From JAGQZY01 sp964588335 (GTDB lineage Bacteria > Bdellovibrionota > Bdellovibrionia > Bdellovibrionales > JAGQZY01), in the NCBI GenBank assembly GCA_964588335.1, contig CAZPOV010000002.1:1-64000 (forward strand): a stretch of 64,000 nt of DNA, in the 5' to 3' direction. The translations under genes were made by a program, and so were the position numbers. The notes under the pieces were generated by a model. That model searched no databases. It was not told where the DNA came from and was given only the letters and a program-made list of their open reading frames with translations. Of this stretch, positions 8,836 to 18,682 are shown piece after piece; position 1 is the stretch's first letter; each line of letters begins with the position of its first letter.

Positions 8836-10065
8836 ATGTCACAGCTTTTTTCATTTATTTTAATCGTGTTTCTGTTTTCATCAGCGCAGGCCCAATCACT
8901 CTCTGAACTTTTCAATTCTGCAAAAAAGCAAACGGCTGCGATCAAAGAGAGAGTTTGGGCTGTGGAGATCGCCAAAGAGCAAAAAGACAAAGTGATTGCA
9001 ACAGCTCTGCCATCGGTGACAGCTCAATCCAACAATGTCTGGCGTGAACAAGCCAATGTCGGCCCTTTCGGTGAGGCCTACCAGCACACGGCTTTCATCA
9101 ATCTGACGCAACCTCTGTTTCAAGGCGGCTCTGAGTACTACTCCATCGCTGCGGCTCGGAATCTTCCTGAAATCGCCGAGTACGAAAAAAAACAAGAAGA
9201 GTTAAGAATTTTTGCTTCGGTGGCCCAGGCCTTTTACCAATCTTTGCGATTTCAAAATGAGTTACAGGTTTACGGTGAACAAGAAGAGACTTTAAAAGAC
9301 CGACTGCGAACCTTAAGAAAGCGGGCTAAAATTGGCCGAAGCAAAACCACAGATGTATTAGCCGCCCGCACCCAATTGGCTCGCATTGTTTCAGAACGAT
9401 CAAGAGTTGAGAGGTCCTTGGTGGCCTCGAATCGCAATTTGAAAAATTTAACGGGACTGCAAAACATTGAACTTTTGGTTGATAGCCAAGACATTTCAGA
9501 CCTGCAGTTGCGGCCCGAGTGGGATGGGCAAGTCGATGACAATCCCCAAATTAAAGCCAACGAACTGCTTTTACAAACGGCGGAAAAAGAAAGAAAGGCG
9601 GCCCAAGGCAGCTTTCTTCCCAGTGTCGACGCCGATGCCAATTACTATTTGGATCGCGCCGGGATTTTGCAAGAATCCAGTTGGGATGTAACGGTGGTGG
9701 CGAAGTGGAATCTGTTTAATGGCGGCAGCGATGCTTCAGAGGTTCGGATTCAGAGGCTGCAGGCGGCACAAATTGAGGCTCGCTTGCAAGACATCAAACG
9801 GACTTTACACAACGATTTTCAATCTTTAAAAAAAGAATTTTATTTGCATCAGAAGACCTTGCGCCAGCTGGACGAAGCCGTCGGCCTGGCTCGATCCAAT
9901 TATCAGCAACATCTGAAAGAAGCCAATCGAGGACTGGTCAGTGATCTTGAAGCTTTGCAAGTTTTGGAAGATTACTTGCAGATTCGACGGAGTCACTTTC
10001 AACAGGTTTTTGAAGCCAAAATGGCTTACGTGCAATTGCAGGCTTTGGCCGGAGAACTTCCATGA
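8836..10065 (+). CDS. TolC-family outer-membrane efflux protein
   Basis: The 409-residue protein starts with a signal peptide (MSQLFSFILIVFLFSSAQA, cut before QSL). It then shows the long, heptad-rich helices and two-fold repeat of the outer membrane factor family, with an LFNGG motif around residues 294-298 in the second half, as in TolC. As a trimer it would form the outer-membrane and periplasmic tunnel of an efflux or secretion system. Its stop overlaps the start of the RND pump gene (ATGA), so the two are made together. It is slightly shorter than E. coli TolC. Confidence 0.92.
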   Translation: MSQLFSFILIVFLFSSAQAQSLSELFNSAKKQTAAIKERVWAVEIAKEQKDKVIATALPSVTAQSNNVWREQANVGPFGEAYQHTAFINLTQPLFQGGSEYYSIAAARNLPEIAEYEKKQEELRIFASVAQAFYQSLRFQNELQVYGEQEETLKDRLRTLRKRAKIGRSKTTDVLAARTQLARIVSERSRVERSLVASNRNLKNLTGLQNIELLVDSQDISDLQLRPEWDGQVDDNPQIKANELLLQTAEKERKAAQGSFLPSVDADANYYLDRAGILQESSWDVTVVAKWNLFNGGSDASEVRIQRLQAAQIEARLQDIKRTLHNDFQSLKKEFYLHQKTLRQLDEAVGLARSNYQQHLKEANRGLVSDLEALQVLEDYLQIRRSHFQQVFEAKMAYVQLQALAGELP

Positions 10066-13000
10066 GTTTAAGTGGTCTGTCGATTCAAAGACCTGTGTTT
10101 GCCTGGATTCTTATGTTCGGGCTTATTTTCTTTGGCAGCCTGTCGTTTATGCGGATGGGTATCAACGACAATCCCGATGTTGATTTCCCTAGAATCTCTA
10201 TCTCTTATGGCTATGATGGGGCCACCCCTGAGGTCATTGAAAAAGACGTTATTGAAAATGCCGAAAATGTGTTGGTCTCCATGGAAGGTATTCGAAAAAT
10301 CACATCCACGGCTGACCGTGGGTCAGCGACTATCAATTTAGAGTTCGAACTCAATCGCGACATCGACTTTGCTCTGCAAGAGGTTCAAACTCTCTTAGGG
10401 CGAGCCCAGCGCGAGCTTCCTGATGCCGTCGATCCTCCTGTTGTCACTAAATCCAATGCCGCCGACGAACCGCTGATGTATATTAACGTGAGTTCTGACA
10501 CGTTATCCGATCGAGAGTTGATGGTGGTCTATCGCGACATTATTCGCGATCGCATCTCAACAGTGGAGGGGGTGGCTGAGACCCGTGCCTTTGGATATCA
10601 CGAGCCCCTATTGCGCGTTGACCTTGATCCCGCGAAATTGCAACGTTATCAGCTCACCGCCAGTGATGTGGTGACCAGCATTCGCAGCGAGCACAAAGAG
10701 CTACCAGCAGGACGTCTTGAATTTAAAGACGACGAACAGACTCTACGAATTATGGGTGAGGCTGAAGAAGTCAAAGAGTTTGAAAATATGGTGATCAGTC
10801 GGCGTGGGGGAGCCCCCAACTTCGTCGATCTTCGTCTTAAAGATGTGGCCACGGTTCGCGAGGGGATTGAAAATCTGCGAAGAGTCTCACGCTTCAATGG
10901 GCGTCGCGCAATGGGAATTGCTGTACAAAAACAGACCGGAGTTAATGCTGTTGCGACGGCGGACCGGGTCCTGGCTCGATTAAAAGATATTAATAAAGAC
11001 TTGCCGGAAGGAACGGCCCTTGATGTGAACTTTGATCGAACTCAGTTTATTCGCGAGTCAGTGGATGAATTGGTTTTCACACTGATTCTGTCGGCCCTTT
11101 TGACGTCATTGATTTGCTGGATTTTTCTAGGTTCATGGTCGGCAACCATCAACATACTTTTAGCTATACCCACCGCCATCATTGGAACCTTCATTTTCAT
11201 TTATTGGTTTGGATTCACTCTCAATAACTTTTCCTTGCTCGGCTTAGCTTTGGCGATCGGGGTGGTGGTCGATGATGCCATTATCATGTTGGAAAACATC
11301 GTGCGCTACATGCAAATGGGATGGGATCGGGTCAATGCTTCCTTTAAAGGAGCCCGAGAGATCACCTTTGCGGTGGTGGCAACCACCGCAGCTTTGATTG
11401 CGATTTTTATTCCCATCACGTTTATGAATTCGATTGAAGGAAAATTCTTTTTTGAATTTGCCGTCACCATAGCGGTCGCGGTGGCTTTAAGCTCTCTTGA
11501 AGCTCTGACTTTGGCGCCGATGCGATGCTCGCAGTTTTTGAAACTAGAAGAGCGAACGACGAGGTTTGGACGTGGCTTCGAAAATCTGATGGAGTTTTTA
11601 AAGAACAACTACCTTCGGTCTTTAAAGTGGTCGTTAGAAAAGCCATGGCTTCCTATCGGCCTTTCAACGCTTTTGTTTGCAGGCAGTTTATTTTCTTATA
11701 AATTTCTTCCCACAGAGTTTGCACCTCCTCAGGACAACGGCGTTTTGTTTGTGGTTTTTATTGGTCCGGATGGCAAGTCCCTGGAATACACTAAAAATAA
11801 AATTATTGAATTCGAAGAGATTGCTAAAAAACATCCAGCGGTAGACCGTCAGTATATGGCGATCGGTGGATTTGGTCGGGGCGGACAGAGCAACCGAGGT
11901 ATCGGCATCGTGGTTTTAAAAAAACGCGACCTTCGAAAGCAGAGCCAGTTTGATGTCGCTGAAGACCTACGCAAGCAAGGTGAAGTGATTGAAGGCATGA
12001 AGTTTTTTATTCGAGATCGCTCAAGCAATGTTTTCTCTGGTCGCCGTGGCAGTCCTTTGGAGTTCACCATCAATGGTCCAGATCCGGAAAAGCAAAGAGA
12101 GCTTTTTGCTAAGCTGAAAGAAAAAATGGATGCCAGCAAGTTGATGGTGGGAGTTCGCTCGGATGACGTTCTGACGTCACCTGAAGTTCATATTGTTCCT
12201 GATCGCGATAAGGCGATTGCCCGCGGTGTAGAGGTGAGCGAAATTGCTGAGATTGTCAACGCCACCTTTGGTGGGGTGGTCGCGGGACAGTATACGGACA
12301 ACAACCGACGTTTTGATATCTGGGTTCAGCTAGAAGAAGAGGCGCGGGCTCAAAAAAGTGATATTGATAATATTTTTGTTCGCAATAACCGTGGCGAGCT
12401 GTTGCCACTGGCTGACGTCGTGAAAATTGTCGACACCGAGGGACCTCAGCAAATTTATCGAGAAGATCGGATCCGTGGACTGCGTGTCGACAGTAATTTG
12501 GGTAAAGATGTTCGTCTTGGTACGGCTGTCAAACAGGTGCGTAAGTTTGCCGATGAAGTTTTTCCGGAAGATTATTACCTACGTTTTGATGAAACACCGG
12601 ATAGCAAAATGGCTGAAACCCTCATTATCATGCTGTTGGGGTTGGTTATTGCCTACATGGTTTTGGCGATTCAGTTCAATTCCTTTGTCGATCCCTGGAT
12701 TGTCTTTTTAGCCATCCCCTTTGGTCTGACGGGTGCTGTGTTTGGATTGCTATTAGGCGGACAGTCGCTGAACGTTTACAGTGGGATTGGAATTCTCCTC
12801 ACCATGGGGATTGTTAAAAAGAATTCCATCCTGTTGGTCGAATTTACCAATCAACTTCGAGACCAGGGGCAGGCGACTAAGGAGGCCTTAATTGAGGCTT
12901 GTCCGACGCGCTTGCGACCCATTTTAATGACCACCACCGCCACTCTCGCGGCTGCGATCCCTCCAGCCCTGTCATTTGGTCCCGGAAGTGAAACTCGCGT

Positions 13001-13139
13001 TCCCATGGCTCTGACGGTGTTGGGTGGGGTCTCACTGAGCACTCTGTTCACATTGTATGTGGTTCCCAGTGTGTATAGTCTTGTTAGCCCTGAACGACGT
13101 CAGATTGTCGAAGAGGAAGGGAATCGTCCTTCCAAATAA
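10062..13139 (+). CDS. RND-family efflux pump (inner-membrane subunit)
   Basis: This 1025-residue protein has the RND architecture: an N-terminal span, a large porter loop (about 35-335), a membrane block, a second periplasmic loop (about 560-860) and a final membrane block. The proton-relay pair is visible in AIGVVVDDAIIMLEN near residue 405, and the second-half Lys sits in MGIVKKNSILLVEF. It should be a proton-driven trimeric exporter of drugs, lipids or other amphiphiles, closest to AcrB/MdtB-type pumps. It is coupled to the TolC-like gene, but no membrane-fusion (adaptor) gene is adjacent, which is unusual. The substrate is unknown. Confidence 0.93.
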   Translation: MSLSGLSIQRPVFAWILMFGLIFFGSLSFMRMGINDNPDVDFPRISISYGYDGATPEVIEKDVIENAENVLVSMEGIRKITSTADRGSATINLEFELNRDIDFALQEVQTLLGRAQRELPDAVDPPVVTKSNAADEPLMYINVSSDTLSDRELMVVYRDIIRDRISTVEGVAETRAFGYHEPLLRVDLDPAKLQRYQLTASDVVTSIRSEHKELPAGRLEFKDDEQTLRIMGEAEEVKEFENMVISRRGGAPNFVDLRLKDVATVREGIENLRRVSRFNGRRAMGIAVQKQTGVNAVATADRVLARLKDINKDLPEGTALDVNFDRTQFIRESVDELVFTLILSALLTSLICWIFLGSWSATINILLAIPTAIIGTFIFIYWFGFTLNNFSLLGLALAIGVVVDDAIIMLENIVRYMQMGWDRVNASFKGAREITFAVVATTAALIAIFIPITFMNSIEGKFFFEFAVTIAVAVALSSLEALTLAPMRCSQFLKLEERTTRFGRGFENLMEFLKNNYLRSLKWSLEKPWLPIGLSTLLFAGSLFSYKFLPTEFAPPQDNGVLFVVFIGPDGKSLEYTKNKIIEFEEIAKKHPAVDRQYMAIGGFGRGGQSNRGIGIVVLKKRDLRKQSQFDVAEDLRKQGEVIEGMKFFIRDRSSNVFSGRRGSPLEFTINGPDPEKQRELFAKLKEKMDASKLMVGVRSDDVLTSPEVHIVPDRDKAIARGVEVSEIAEIVNATFGGVVAGQYTDNNRRFDIWVQLEEEARAQKSDIDNIFVRNNRGELLPLADVVKIVDTEGPQQIYREDRIRGLRVDSNLGKDVRLGTAVKQVRKFADEVFPEDYYLRFDETPDSKMAETLIIMLLGLVIAYMVLAIQFNSFVDPWIVFLAIPFGLTGAVFGLLLGGQSLNVYSGIGILLTMGIVKKNSILLVEFTNQLRDQGQATKEALIEACPTRLRPILMTTTATLAAAIPPALSFGPGSETRVPMALTVLGGVSLSTLFTLYVVPSVYSLVSPERRQIVEEEGNRPSK

Positions 13140-13217
13140 ACTTTGGCGGTTCAAGTGCTTTGAGTTTTAGGGCAGAGTCGCTTATCATGATTTCATGACG
13201 TTTAGGCTTTTTAGAAA

Positions 13218-14357
13218 ATGAAAAAAGTAGGACTCAATTTGACAGGGGGCGGAGCCCGCGGTGCTTTTCAAGCCGGTGCTTTGCTCGGTTTGGCCGAAAT
13301 CTTTGAAGACCTACAGTGGGAAGGCTCTAATAACCCAGTGAGAATTTGGTCAGGCAACAGTGCGGGGGCTATCAACTCAACTTTTATGGCGGCTCACAGC
13401 TCGAATTTTAAAGAGGGTGCCGAGAAGCTGGTCAAACTATGGAGTCAGCTGACGCCGGATCGGATTTACAAAACCGGTTTGCTGTCGGTTTCATCAAATA
13501 GCGCCCGTTGGGTGAGAGATTTAACATTCGGTCCGTTATTCAAAAGAAAATGGGCCCAGTACCTTTTAGATACGGCGCCTCTTTATGAATTGCTAAAACA
13601 AGACCTGCCGTTTGAAGGAATCGCCCGATCGATTGATGCCGGTTTTATCGACGCTGTGTCTTGCTCCTCCTATTGTTACAACTCCTCTGAGTCGGTGACG
13701 TTTCTGCAGGCAAAACAAGCTTTGCATTGGAATCGTCGACGTCGACGTGTCGATAACACCACCTTGAGGGCCGAGCATGTTCTTGCCTCTTGCTCCATAC
13801 CCCTTCTGTTTCCACCCACTCAGGTCGGGCCTTATTATTTTGGCGACGGCGGTTTTCGCAACACGGCCCCCTTAAGTCCAACTATAAAATTGGGTGCCGA
13901 AAAAATTCTTTTGATTGGTGTGAAGTATATTGCCCCCGAAGAAGAGTTAGAGGGAGCCATGGGAGAACCCACTGTCGGTCATATTGCCGGTTCCGCGTTG
14001 AATGCCCTGTTTATGGATAATCTCGAATTGGATATGGAGCGCTTGATTCATGTTAATGAAATCATTGAAGCCCTGGGTGAGGGGATTAAAACCGAACGGT
14101 CCGAGTACAACTATGTTGACTGTAAGATGATTCGACCTTCCCAGAATATTTCAAAAATTGCCGAGGGGCGAGCCAACGAGGGGTTACCAAAAATGATCCA
14201 ATTCTTATTGTCTGGTTTGGGCTCACCCCAACAGTCTGCAGATTTGGCGAGCTACATTCTTTTTGAGCCTAATTTCATTGGTCGACTGGTTGATTTAGGC
14301 TATCGAGATATTAAATCTCAGGGGGATGAGCTGAAACAATGGCTGTCTGATATTTAA
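13218..14357 (+). CDS. Patatin-like phospholipase
   Basis: The 379-residue protein has the patatin Ser-Asp dyad: oxyanion motif GGGARGAFQ (10-18), the nucleophile elbow GNSAG with Ser48, and the DGG motif with Asp210. Such enzymes cleave acyl chains from phospholipids. There is no signal peptide, so it acts in the cytosol or leaves by another route. The start lacks a good ribosome site (only TTTTTAGAAA), so a nearby start is possible, but the family motif begins right after this one. It lies 78 bp after the efflux operon on the same strand. Confidence 0.9.
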   Translation: MKKVGLNLTGGGARGAFQAGALLGLAEIFEDLQWEGSNNPVRIWSGNSAGAINSTFMAAHSSNFKEGAEKLVKLWSQLTPDRIYKTGLLSVSSNSARWVRDLTFGPLFKRKWAQYLLDTAPLYELLKQDLPFEGIARSIDAGFIDAVSCSSYCYNSSESVTFLQAKQALHWNRRRRRVDNTTLRAEHVLASCSIPLLFPPTQVGPYYFGDGGFRNTAPLSPTIKLGAEKILLIGVKYIAPEEELEGAMGEPTVGHIAGSALNALFMDNLELDMERLIHVNEIIEALGEGIKTERSEYNYVDCKMIRPSQNISKIAEGRANEGLPKMIQFLLSGLGSPQQSADLASYILFEPNFIGRLVDLGYRDIKSQGDELKQWLSDI

Positions 14358-14519
14358 GGCGGTGTTGCTCCGCTTGATTTGGCCTTAAAGACCTATAAAC
14401 ATTGGTTTTTTTGCTTCAAACCCTTGTAAAGCTTTCTTTGTTAAGGAATATCTTACAACCCATCTACTCATAACTTGAGTGACCGTTTAATCTTTTGCTT
14501 TCAGACAAAGGTGATTCCT

Positions 14520-15461
14520 ATGCCAAGAGCTTTATTGTGGCCTGTTTTTCTCTCAGTTTGCATTAGTTTTTCTCTGGCGAAAGCCGAGAGTATCACTTGC
14601 AGTACACCCAATGACTATGATTTTCCGACTCATTTAGTGCCTACGTTCAAAATAGAAAAGCACTCGGATCACGTGGTGGTTAAAAATGTTGAGAGTGGCT
14701 TCGAAGAAGTTTTGTATCCCTATTATTATGACTTTGATTTTGTAAACCATGAGACACCCAACGGTTATTCGGCCTTCGAAGACTCCTATTGGCCCTCATC
14801 GGAGAGCGAAGAGGGACACCAGTGGCTGTCGGCTCGTATTGGGTTTGGAACAAAACCTTTTGAATTTCTACCGCTCAGTGAAGTTTATAATGGGCCTTTA
14901 CCGTTATGGGCTACGATGGATGAGTTGATTCGATTTGATTTTGACCCGCAAGGTAAAGAGTACATTGGATTTGCCTATTATTACCCCTACCAAGCCAGTG
15001 ATGACGGTGGGGTTCGGCGAGTGGTGGGGGATACCTATTACTGTCCACTTAGAGAATTGGATGAGTGGCTTTATAAATTTGAAGAAGCTGGGAGTCTAAC
15101 GAAATTCTCACGCATTGATTTAGAGCCATTAACTCTCGAGTTGGAGTTGAGAAAATCATTTGATACTGTTCTTTGTGATCCTTGGCTGAACGAAGATAAC
15201 TCTACCTACTGGTATCCGAACCGATGTGCTGAGCTCAAAAAAAATCTTTTTTTCGTTCTCGGTTTTGATCAGAGAAAAAGTCATCCTGTTTTTGATTTCG
15301 AAGAACTTCAAAAAACAACTTTGTGGATCACAGAGGACGAATCAAAGTGGATAACGAGTGAACAAGGTCGTGCAGTTTTACAGATTAATGTAGAATCTAC
15401 GATGTGGGAACTAAACCAAATATTGCCTGAGCTAATTAGGCAAAGGCAGGATAGCCAATGA
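14520..15461 (+). CDS. Exported protein of unknown function (operon gene 1)
   Basis: The ATG at 14520 gives 313 residues with a signal peptide (MPRALLWPVFLSVCISFSLAKA before ESITC). The mature part is acidic and rich in Tyr and Trp, with cysteine pairs (TYYCPL, VLCDPW, NRCAEL) suggesting a disulfide-bonded periplasmic or surface protein. A TTG at 14475 could extend it, but the signal peptide and the AAAGGTG site favour 14520. The stop overlaps the next gene (ATGA), tying it to the HExxH protein that follows. No known domain is recognised. Confidence 0.75.
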   Translation: MPRALLWPVFLSVCISFSLAKAESITCSTPNDYDFPTHLVPTFKIEKHSDHVVVKNVESGFEEVLYPYYYDFDFVNHETPNGYSAFEDSYWPSSESEEGHQWLSARIGFGTKPFEFLPLSEVYNGPLPLWATMDELIRFDFDPQGKEYIGFAYYYPYQASDDGGVRRVVGDTYYCPLRELDEWLYKFEEAGSLTKFSRIDLEPLTLELELRKSFDTVLCDPWLNEDNSTYWYPNRCAELKKNLFFVLGFDQRKSHPVFDFEELQKTTLWITEDESKWITSEQGRAVLQINVESTMWELNQILPELIRQRQDSQ

Positions 15462-17053
15462 GACACCTCTGTTGTGTACTCCTTGTCTTTCTAGGATTTA
15501 CACCCTCCATTAAAGTTTGGGCTGATTCAAAATCGAAACCTCAGGACACGTGGTTGCAGTATTTTTCAGGCCAACCTCATCCGGGTTTGATGGTTCGTGT
15601 CGATGATCTCAATCACAACTGGCCGATCCGTCAGTGGATCAAGGGCTATCAACAATGTAGGTCGCAGGTCGATAGCCTTTGGCTCGATTTAGAGACTTAT
15701 CAGGAGTTGTTTTTCTCAGGACAGTATTCAGAAGCCGATGAACTTTACAAGAAAATTAATGCGCAACAATCCACTTCGGGAGATTGTTCTCAACCCTTGT
15801 GGACGGCTCTTTTAGTCAAAGCGGTTCTTCTCGGCCCTATGCCAAATCATCAACGGCCAACAAACGATGACCAGGAGCCAATGTCTCCAAGAGCCTCTTT
15901 ATCCTTTTTAGAGAGAAGTCCATCACCTCGGTCCGACTCGGCATCGGTGCGCCAAAAACCCCTCTCTGAGCGTTTCACAGATTACCGATATGAACTTTCT
16001 CTTTTAGTGGCCTTCCTAGGGAATCGTGGGACTCTGCAAAAATTAAATCCTCATCTCCGTCATGTTTTTGCTGGTGATTATCCCGAATCGCTTTGGTTGC
16101 AAAAAAACGAAGAGGGATATTTTACGGTCGCTTTTTATGACTGTTACGAATCGCTTATCTATTTGGATACCGAACTGCGTCCCTTCAACTTAGCAGCGTC
16201 TCTTTATCACGAGTTGGATCACCTTTATCGAGATAAAAAAATTAGCACTTTGATTCTTCCTAGGAACAGTTCTATTGAAGACGCGTCGATCGCTGACGAC
16301 ATAGAAAAGTATTTAGCGACCGATGAGCTTCTAGCCACCATATCATCCGGTTTTTACCAACGACGGATGTTGGAGGTTGATCGCAATGTTCGTCTTGACG
16401 GGCTGAGCATTGGCAATGAATTTAACTTTTTTCAAATCGATGGTCCGCTTAACGAATCTTTTGAACTTCTCTTTTCTGATTCAAGTCAGCCTATTGATAA
16501 AGTTCCAAATCCCTCCAATTTTCTTGCCAATCTCAGCAATTATGGTTCTCTTTACGGTGGTCATCGCGCCGAGACGATTCTGTGTGAAATGCAAGATATT
16601 ATTCTTGATGGTTATTTTAGCGAAGGCCAAATAAAGTCTTGTCAGTCGTCTGATGATTTATTGGGTGACTTTCGAGAAATGGGAAACACACTTCTCGACT
16701 ATGAATTTCGCAGTTTTGCTAACGGTCGAGCTGTCGTCGAAGAAAGCTACATTCCAAGAGTCGGTGAGTCCGACGAGGAGACTTCTTTAACTACAGTTAT
16801 TGAATATTTTGATGGCTGGACTGCGGCTCTCTCAAGGCCGTCATACGGTTGTGAAAAAATTATTGAAGCTCAAAACGACGGTGAAATTCAGGGTTACTTG
16901 GGAACTCAATTGGCCGGTAGCTTAGGAGGGCGAACTGGCAATGGTGGAATACGACCTTGGTTGATGCCAATGACTACAACCACTGAGCAAGGAGAGCGCA
17001 CTCTGCGGCCTTCCAACCATGGTATACGTCCTTGCTTTCGGCGAAAGTTTTAA
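15458..17053 (+). CDS. Exported putative zinc metallopeptidase (HExxH)
   Basis: This 531-residue protein has a signal peptide (cut near WADS) and a zinc-binding helix SLYHELDHLYRD, with His251, Glu252 and His255 forming HExxH. A further acidic cluster (HRAETILCEMQD) lies about 120 residues later and could give the third ligand. The start overlaps the gene before it, and the next gene begins directly after its stop, so this is the centre of a three-gene operon. Residues 130-170 are a Pro/Ser-rich linker. Peptidase activity is inferred from the motif only; the family is not one I can name. Confidence 0.7.
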   Translation: MRHLCCVLLVFLGFTPSIKVWADSKSKPQDTWLQYFSGQPHPGLMVRVDDLNHNWPIRQWIKGYQQCRSQVDSLWLDLETYQELFFSGQYSEADELYKKINAQQSTSGDCSQPLWTALLVKAVLLGPMPNHQRPTNDDQEPMSPRASLSFLERSPSPRSDSASVRQKPLSERFTDYRYELSLLVAFLGNRGTLQKLNPHLRHVFAGDYPESLWLQKNEEGYFTVAFYDCYESLIYLDTELRPFNLAASLYHELDHLYRDKKISTLILPRNSSIEDASIADDIEKYLATDELLATISSGFYQRRMLEVDRNVRLDGLSIGNEFNFFQIDGPLNESFELLFSDSSQPIDKVPNPSNFLANLSNYGSLYGGHRAETILCEMQDIILDGYFSEGQIKSCQSSDDLLGDFREMGNTLLDYEFRSFANGRAVVEESYIPRVGESDEETSLTTVIEYFDGWTAALSRPSYGCEKIIEAQNDGEIQGYLGTQLAGSLGGRTGNGGIRPWLMPMTTTTEQGERTLRPSNHGIRPCFRRKF

Positions 17054-17056
17054 GTG

Positions 17057-18298
17057 ATGCTAGATAATAAGGGACTGACAAAAGATATCATCAAGACTGA
17101 CATTCTGTTAGCCAGTCAGCCGGTGGGAAGTCCGCCTCCGACGGGCGATCAAAGTCTTCAGCAAATTTGTTTTTACACTTCCATTGACCTCGACAGTGCT
17201 CGCGCTACGATCGCGGCGACTCCGTCGCTACCAGACTCGCAGATTCTGAACCTTCGAGTTCTGACCATAAGAGGTGAATTTCAGGCCGCCAAAAAGATTT
17301 TGCAAAAATCCAATCAGATCAACGATAAAGCCACGCGAGCCGAGTTCCTACTTGCACAGGCGATGGTGGTGGGGCATGAGGGGCAGTGGGCTGACGTCGT
17401 CTCTGTTTGTGAAAATGGTCTACATCTTGAGCCTGTTTTGATCACGCGATTGTCGCTTTTGCAATGCCGAGCGATGGCTCTGTTTGAGTTGGGGCATTAT
17501 GATTCTGCTCTTAAAGATTGTGAGGCGATTCTTTCGCAAGAGATGATTTATCCTTCGGCAGTGCCAGTTCGATATGCCAAAGTTTTAAAAGTAAGGGCCC
17601 TTCTCGGGTTGAATCGAGTTCAAGATGCCGGGGTGGCCATGAATGAAAGATGGCTGCAATTGGAGTCCGAGTCGTTTTTAAACCTTGATGAACTTTTAAC
17701 ATTGCTGCGTTTGGAAATCGATTTTAACAGATCGAAAAGCTTGCCGATTCGTGACCTAGCGATGTCTTGTATCGAAGTCTGTGATTATCTAGGTGATCCC
17801 CTATATCGAGCTTTGGCTGAAGTTGATCTTTACACGACCTTCAAAAGGGCTCCGCAATGGTTGACCGATAGTCTCAATAAGTCAGGAGAGCGATTTGTCA
17901 AAGTTCAAAGTTTTTTACAGGAGTATGAATGTGGCGAGGCAAGCACCGCTTCCAGTCGCCAGATTTTAAGAACTATTAAAGAGTCGGATAATCTTCCTGC
18001 AACTAAACGGCGACCTCAGTTCATCTTTAAAGCCTCTCGAGGCGTTGTCTTTAATTTGGCAAACCGAACGACCCACTACCTTCCCAAAACAACAGACTGG
18101 GAGCGCTTCTCTAAACTGGTTAAGGGTAAGACTCTTAGCAAAGAAGATTTCTTTCGTGAGTTCTGGGACCAAAAATACTTTTACCAAAAACATGATGGTG
18201 TGATTCGTGCTTTTCTTTTTCGATTAAAAAAGAAAACAGGTATTAAAGCCGAAAGCCACCGGGGGCATATTTCATTTCCCCAAGTGGCTTTTAGCTAG
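17057..18298 (+). CDS. Possible TPR/winged-helix protein (operon gene 3)
   Basis: No signal peptide, so this 413-residue protein is cytosolic. Residues 50-260 look like helical TPR-type repeats (for example ARAEFLLAQAMVVGHEGQWADVVSVCENGL and ALFELGHYDSALKDCEAIL). The last 90 residues read like an OmpR-type winged helix: an N-terminal strand, LSKEDFFREFW, then HDGVIRAFLFRLKKKTGIK and a terminal hairpin. That order is the reverse of SARP regulators, where the DNA-binding part comes first. It may be a regulator of the operon that makes the secreted HExxH protein. A GTG three bases upstream is an alternative start. Domain calls are by eye. Confidence 0.65.
   Translation: MLDNKGLTKDIIKTDILLASQPVGSPPPTGDQSLQQICFYTSIDLDSARATIAATPSLPDSQILNLRVLTIRGEFQAAKKILQKSNQINDKATRAEFLLAQAMVVGHEGQWADVVSVCENGLHLEPVLITRLSLLQCRAMALFELGHYDSALKDCEAILSQEMIYPSAVPVRYAKVLKVRALLGLNRVQDAGVAMNERWLQLESESFLNLDELLTLLRLEIDFNRSKSLPIRDLAMSCIEVCDYLGDPLYRALAEVDLYTTFKRAPQWLTDSLNKSGERFVKVQSFLQEYECGEASTASSRQILRTIKESDNLPATKRRPQFIFKASRGVVFNLANRTTHYLPKTTDWERFSKLVKGKTLSKEDFFREFWDQKYFYQKHDGVIRAFLFRLKKKTGIKAESHRGHISFPQVAFS
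18252..18293. terminator. Possible terminator overlapping the 3' end of a gene
   Basis: AAAGCCAC (18252-18259) pairs with GTGGCTTT (18284-18291), with an inner GGGG/CCCC pairing. It lies within the last codons of the rightward gene and just before the stop of the leftward one. The T run is short, so the call is uncertain. Confidence 0.4.
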
Positions 18299-18302
18299 GG
18301 CT

Positions 18303-18617
18303 TCAGTCGCCGCGAACGATGGTGCAGTAGGTTCCGTAAAGACCAAGATAGTTTTTAACTTCGGCGTCGACAGAACTAATTTGCCTTATACGACCATTTT
18401 CTTTGGCCATTTCGATGGAAGCATCACCAGTGGCGACAAGTCCTAGAATGCTTTTTTGACAGGCCTTGCCTGTTTTGGCGCCTCTTTTGTTTGAGGTCGC
18501 TTCCTCTCCGTGTCGACTGTCGGTATAGAGAAAGCCTGCGGCTTTGCCTGAAACAGTCATACATCCGGTTTGGAAAACCAGTAGGGTGGACAATAGAATT
18601 AATGTGAAAAACTTCAT
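18303..18617 (-). CDS. TRL-like lipoprotein
   Basis: The 104-residue protein has a lipoprotein signal with lipobox FQTGC (Cys19), so it should be lipidated and kept in the envelope. The segment GKACQKSILGLVATGDASIEMAKENGRI, a following VDAEVKNYLG and the ending YGTYCTIVRGD match the TRL-like family, whose function is unknown. AGGAGA precedes the ATG. It ends 4 bp from the convergent operon's last gene. Confidence 0.8.
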   Translation of the reverse strand: MKFFTLILLSTLLVFQTGCMTVSGKAAGFLYTDSRHGEEATSNKRGAKTGKACQKSILGLVATGDASIEMAKENGRIRQISSVDAEVKNYLGLYGTYCTIVRGD

Positions 18618-18682
18618 TTTTTTCTCCTAAGTAAAAGTTTTTATTAAAATTGAATATTGAATCTTTAAATTAGATGTTTGGC

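Noticed and set aside
13730..13755. GTCGAC-rich stretch inside the patatin gene
   Set aside because: It encodes the Arg-rich segment of the protein and has no other feature; probably codon choice.
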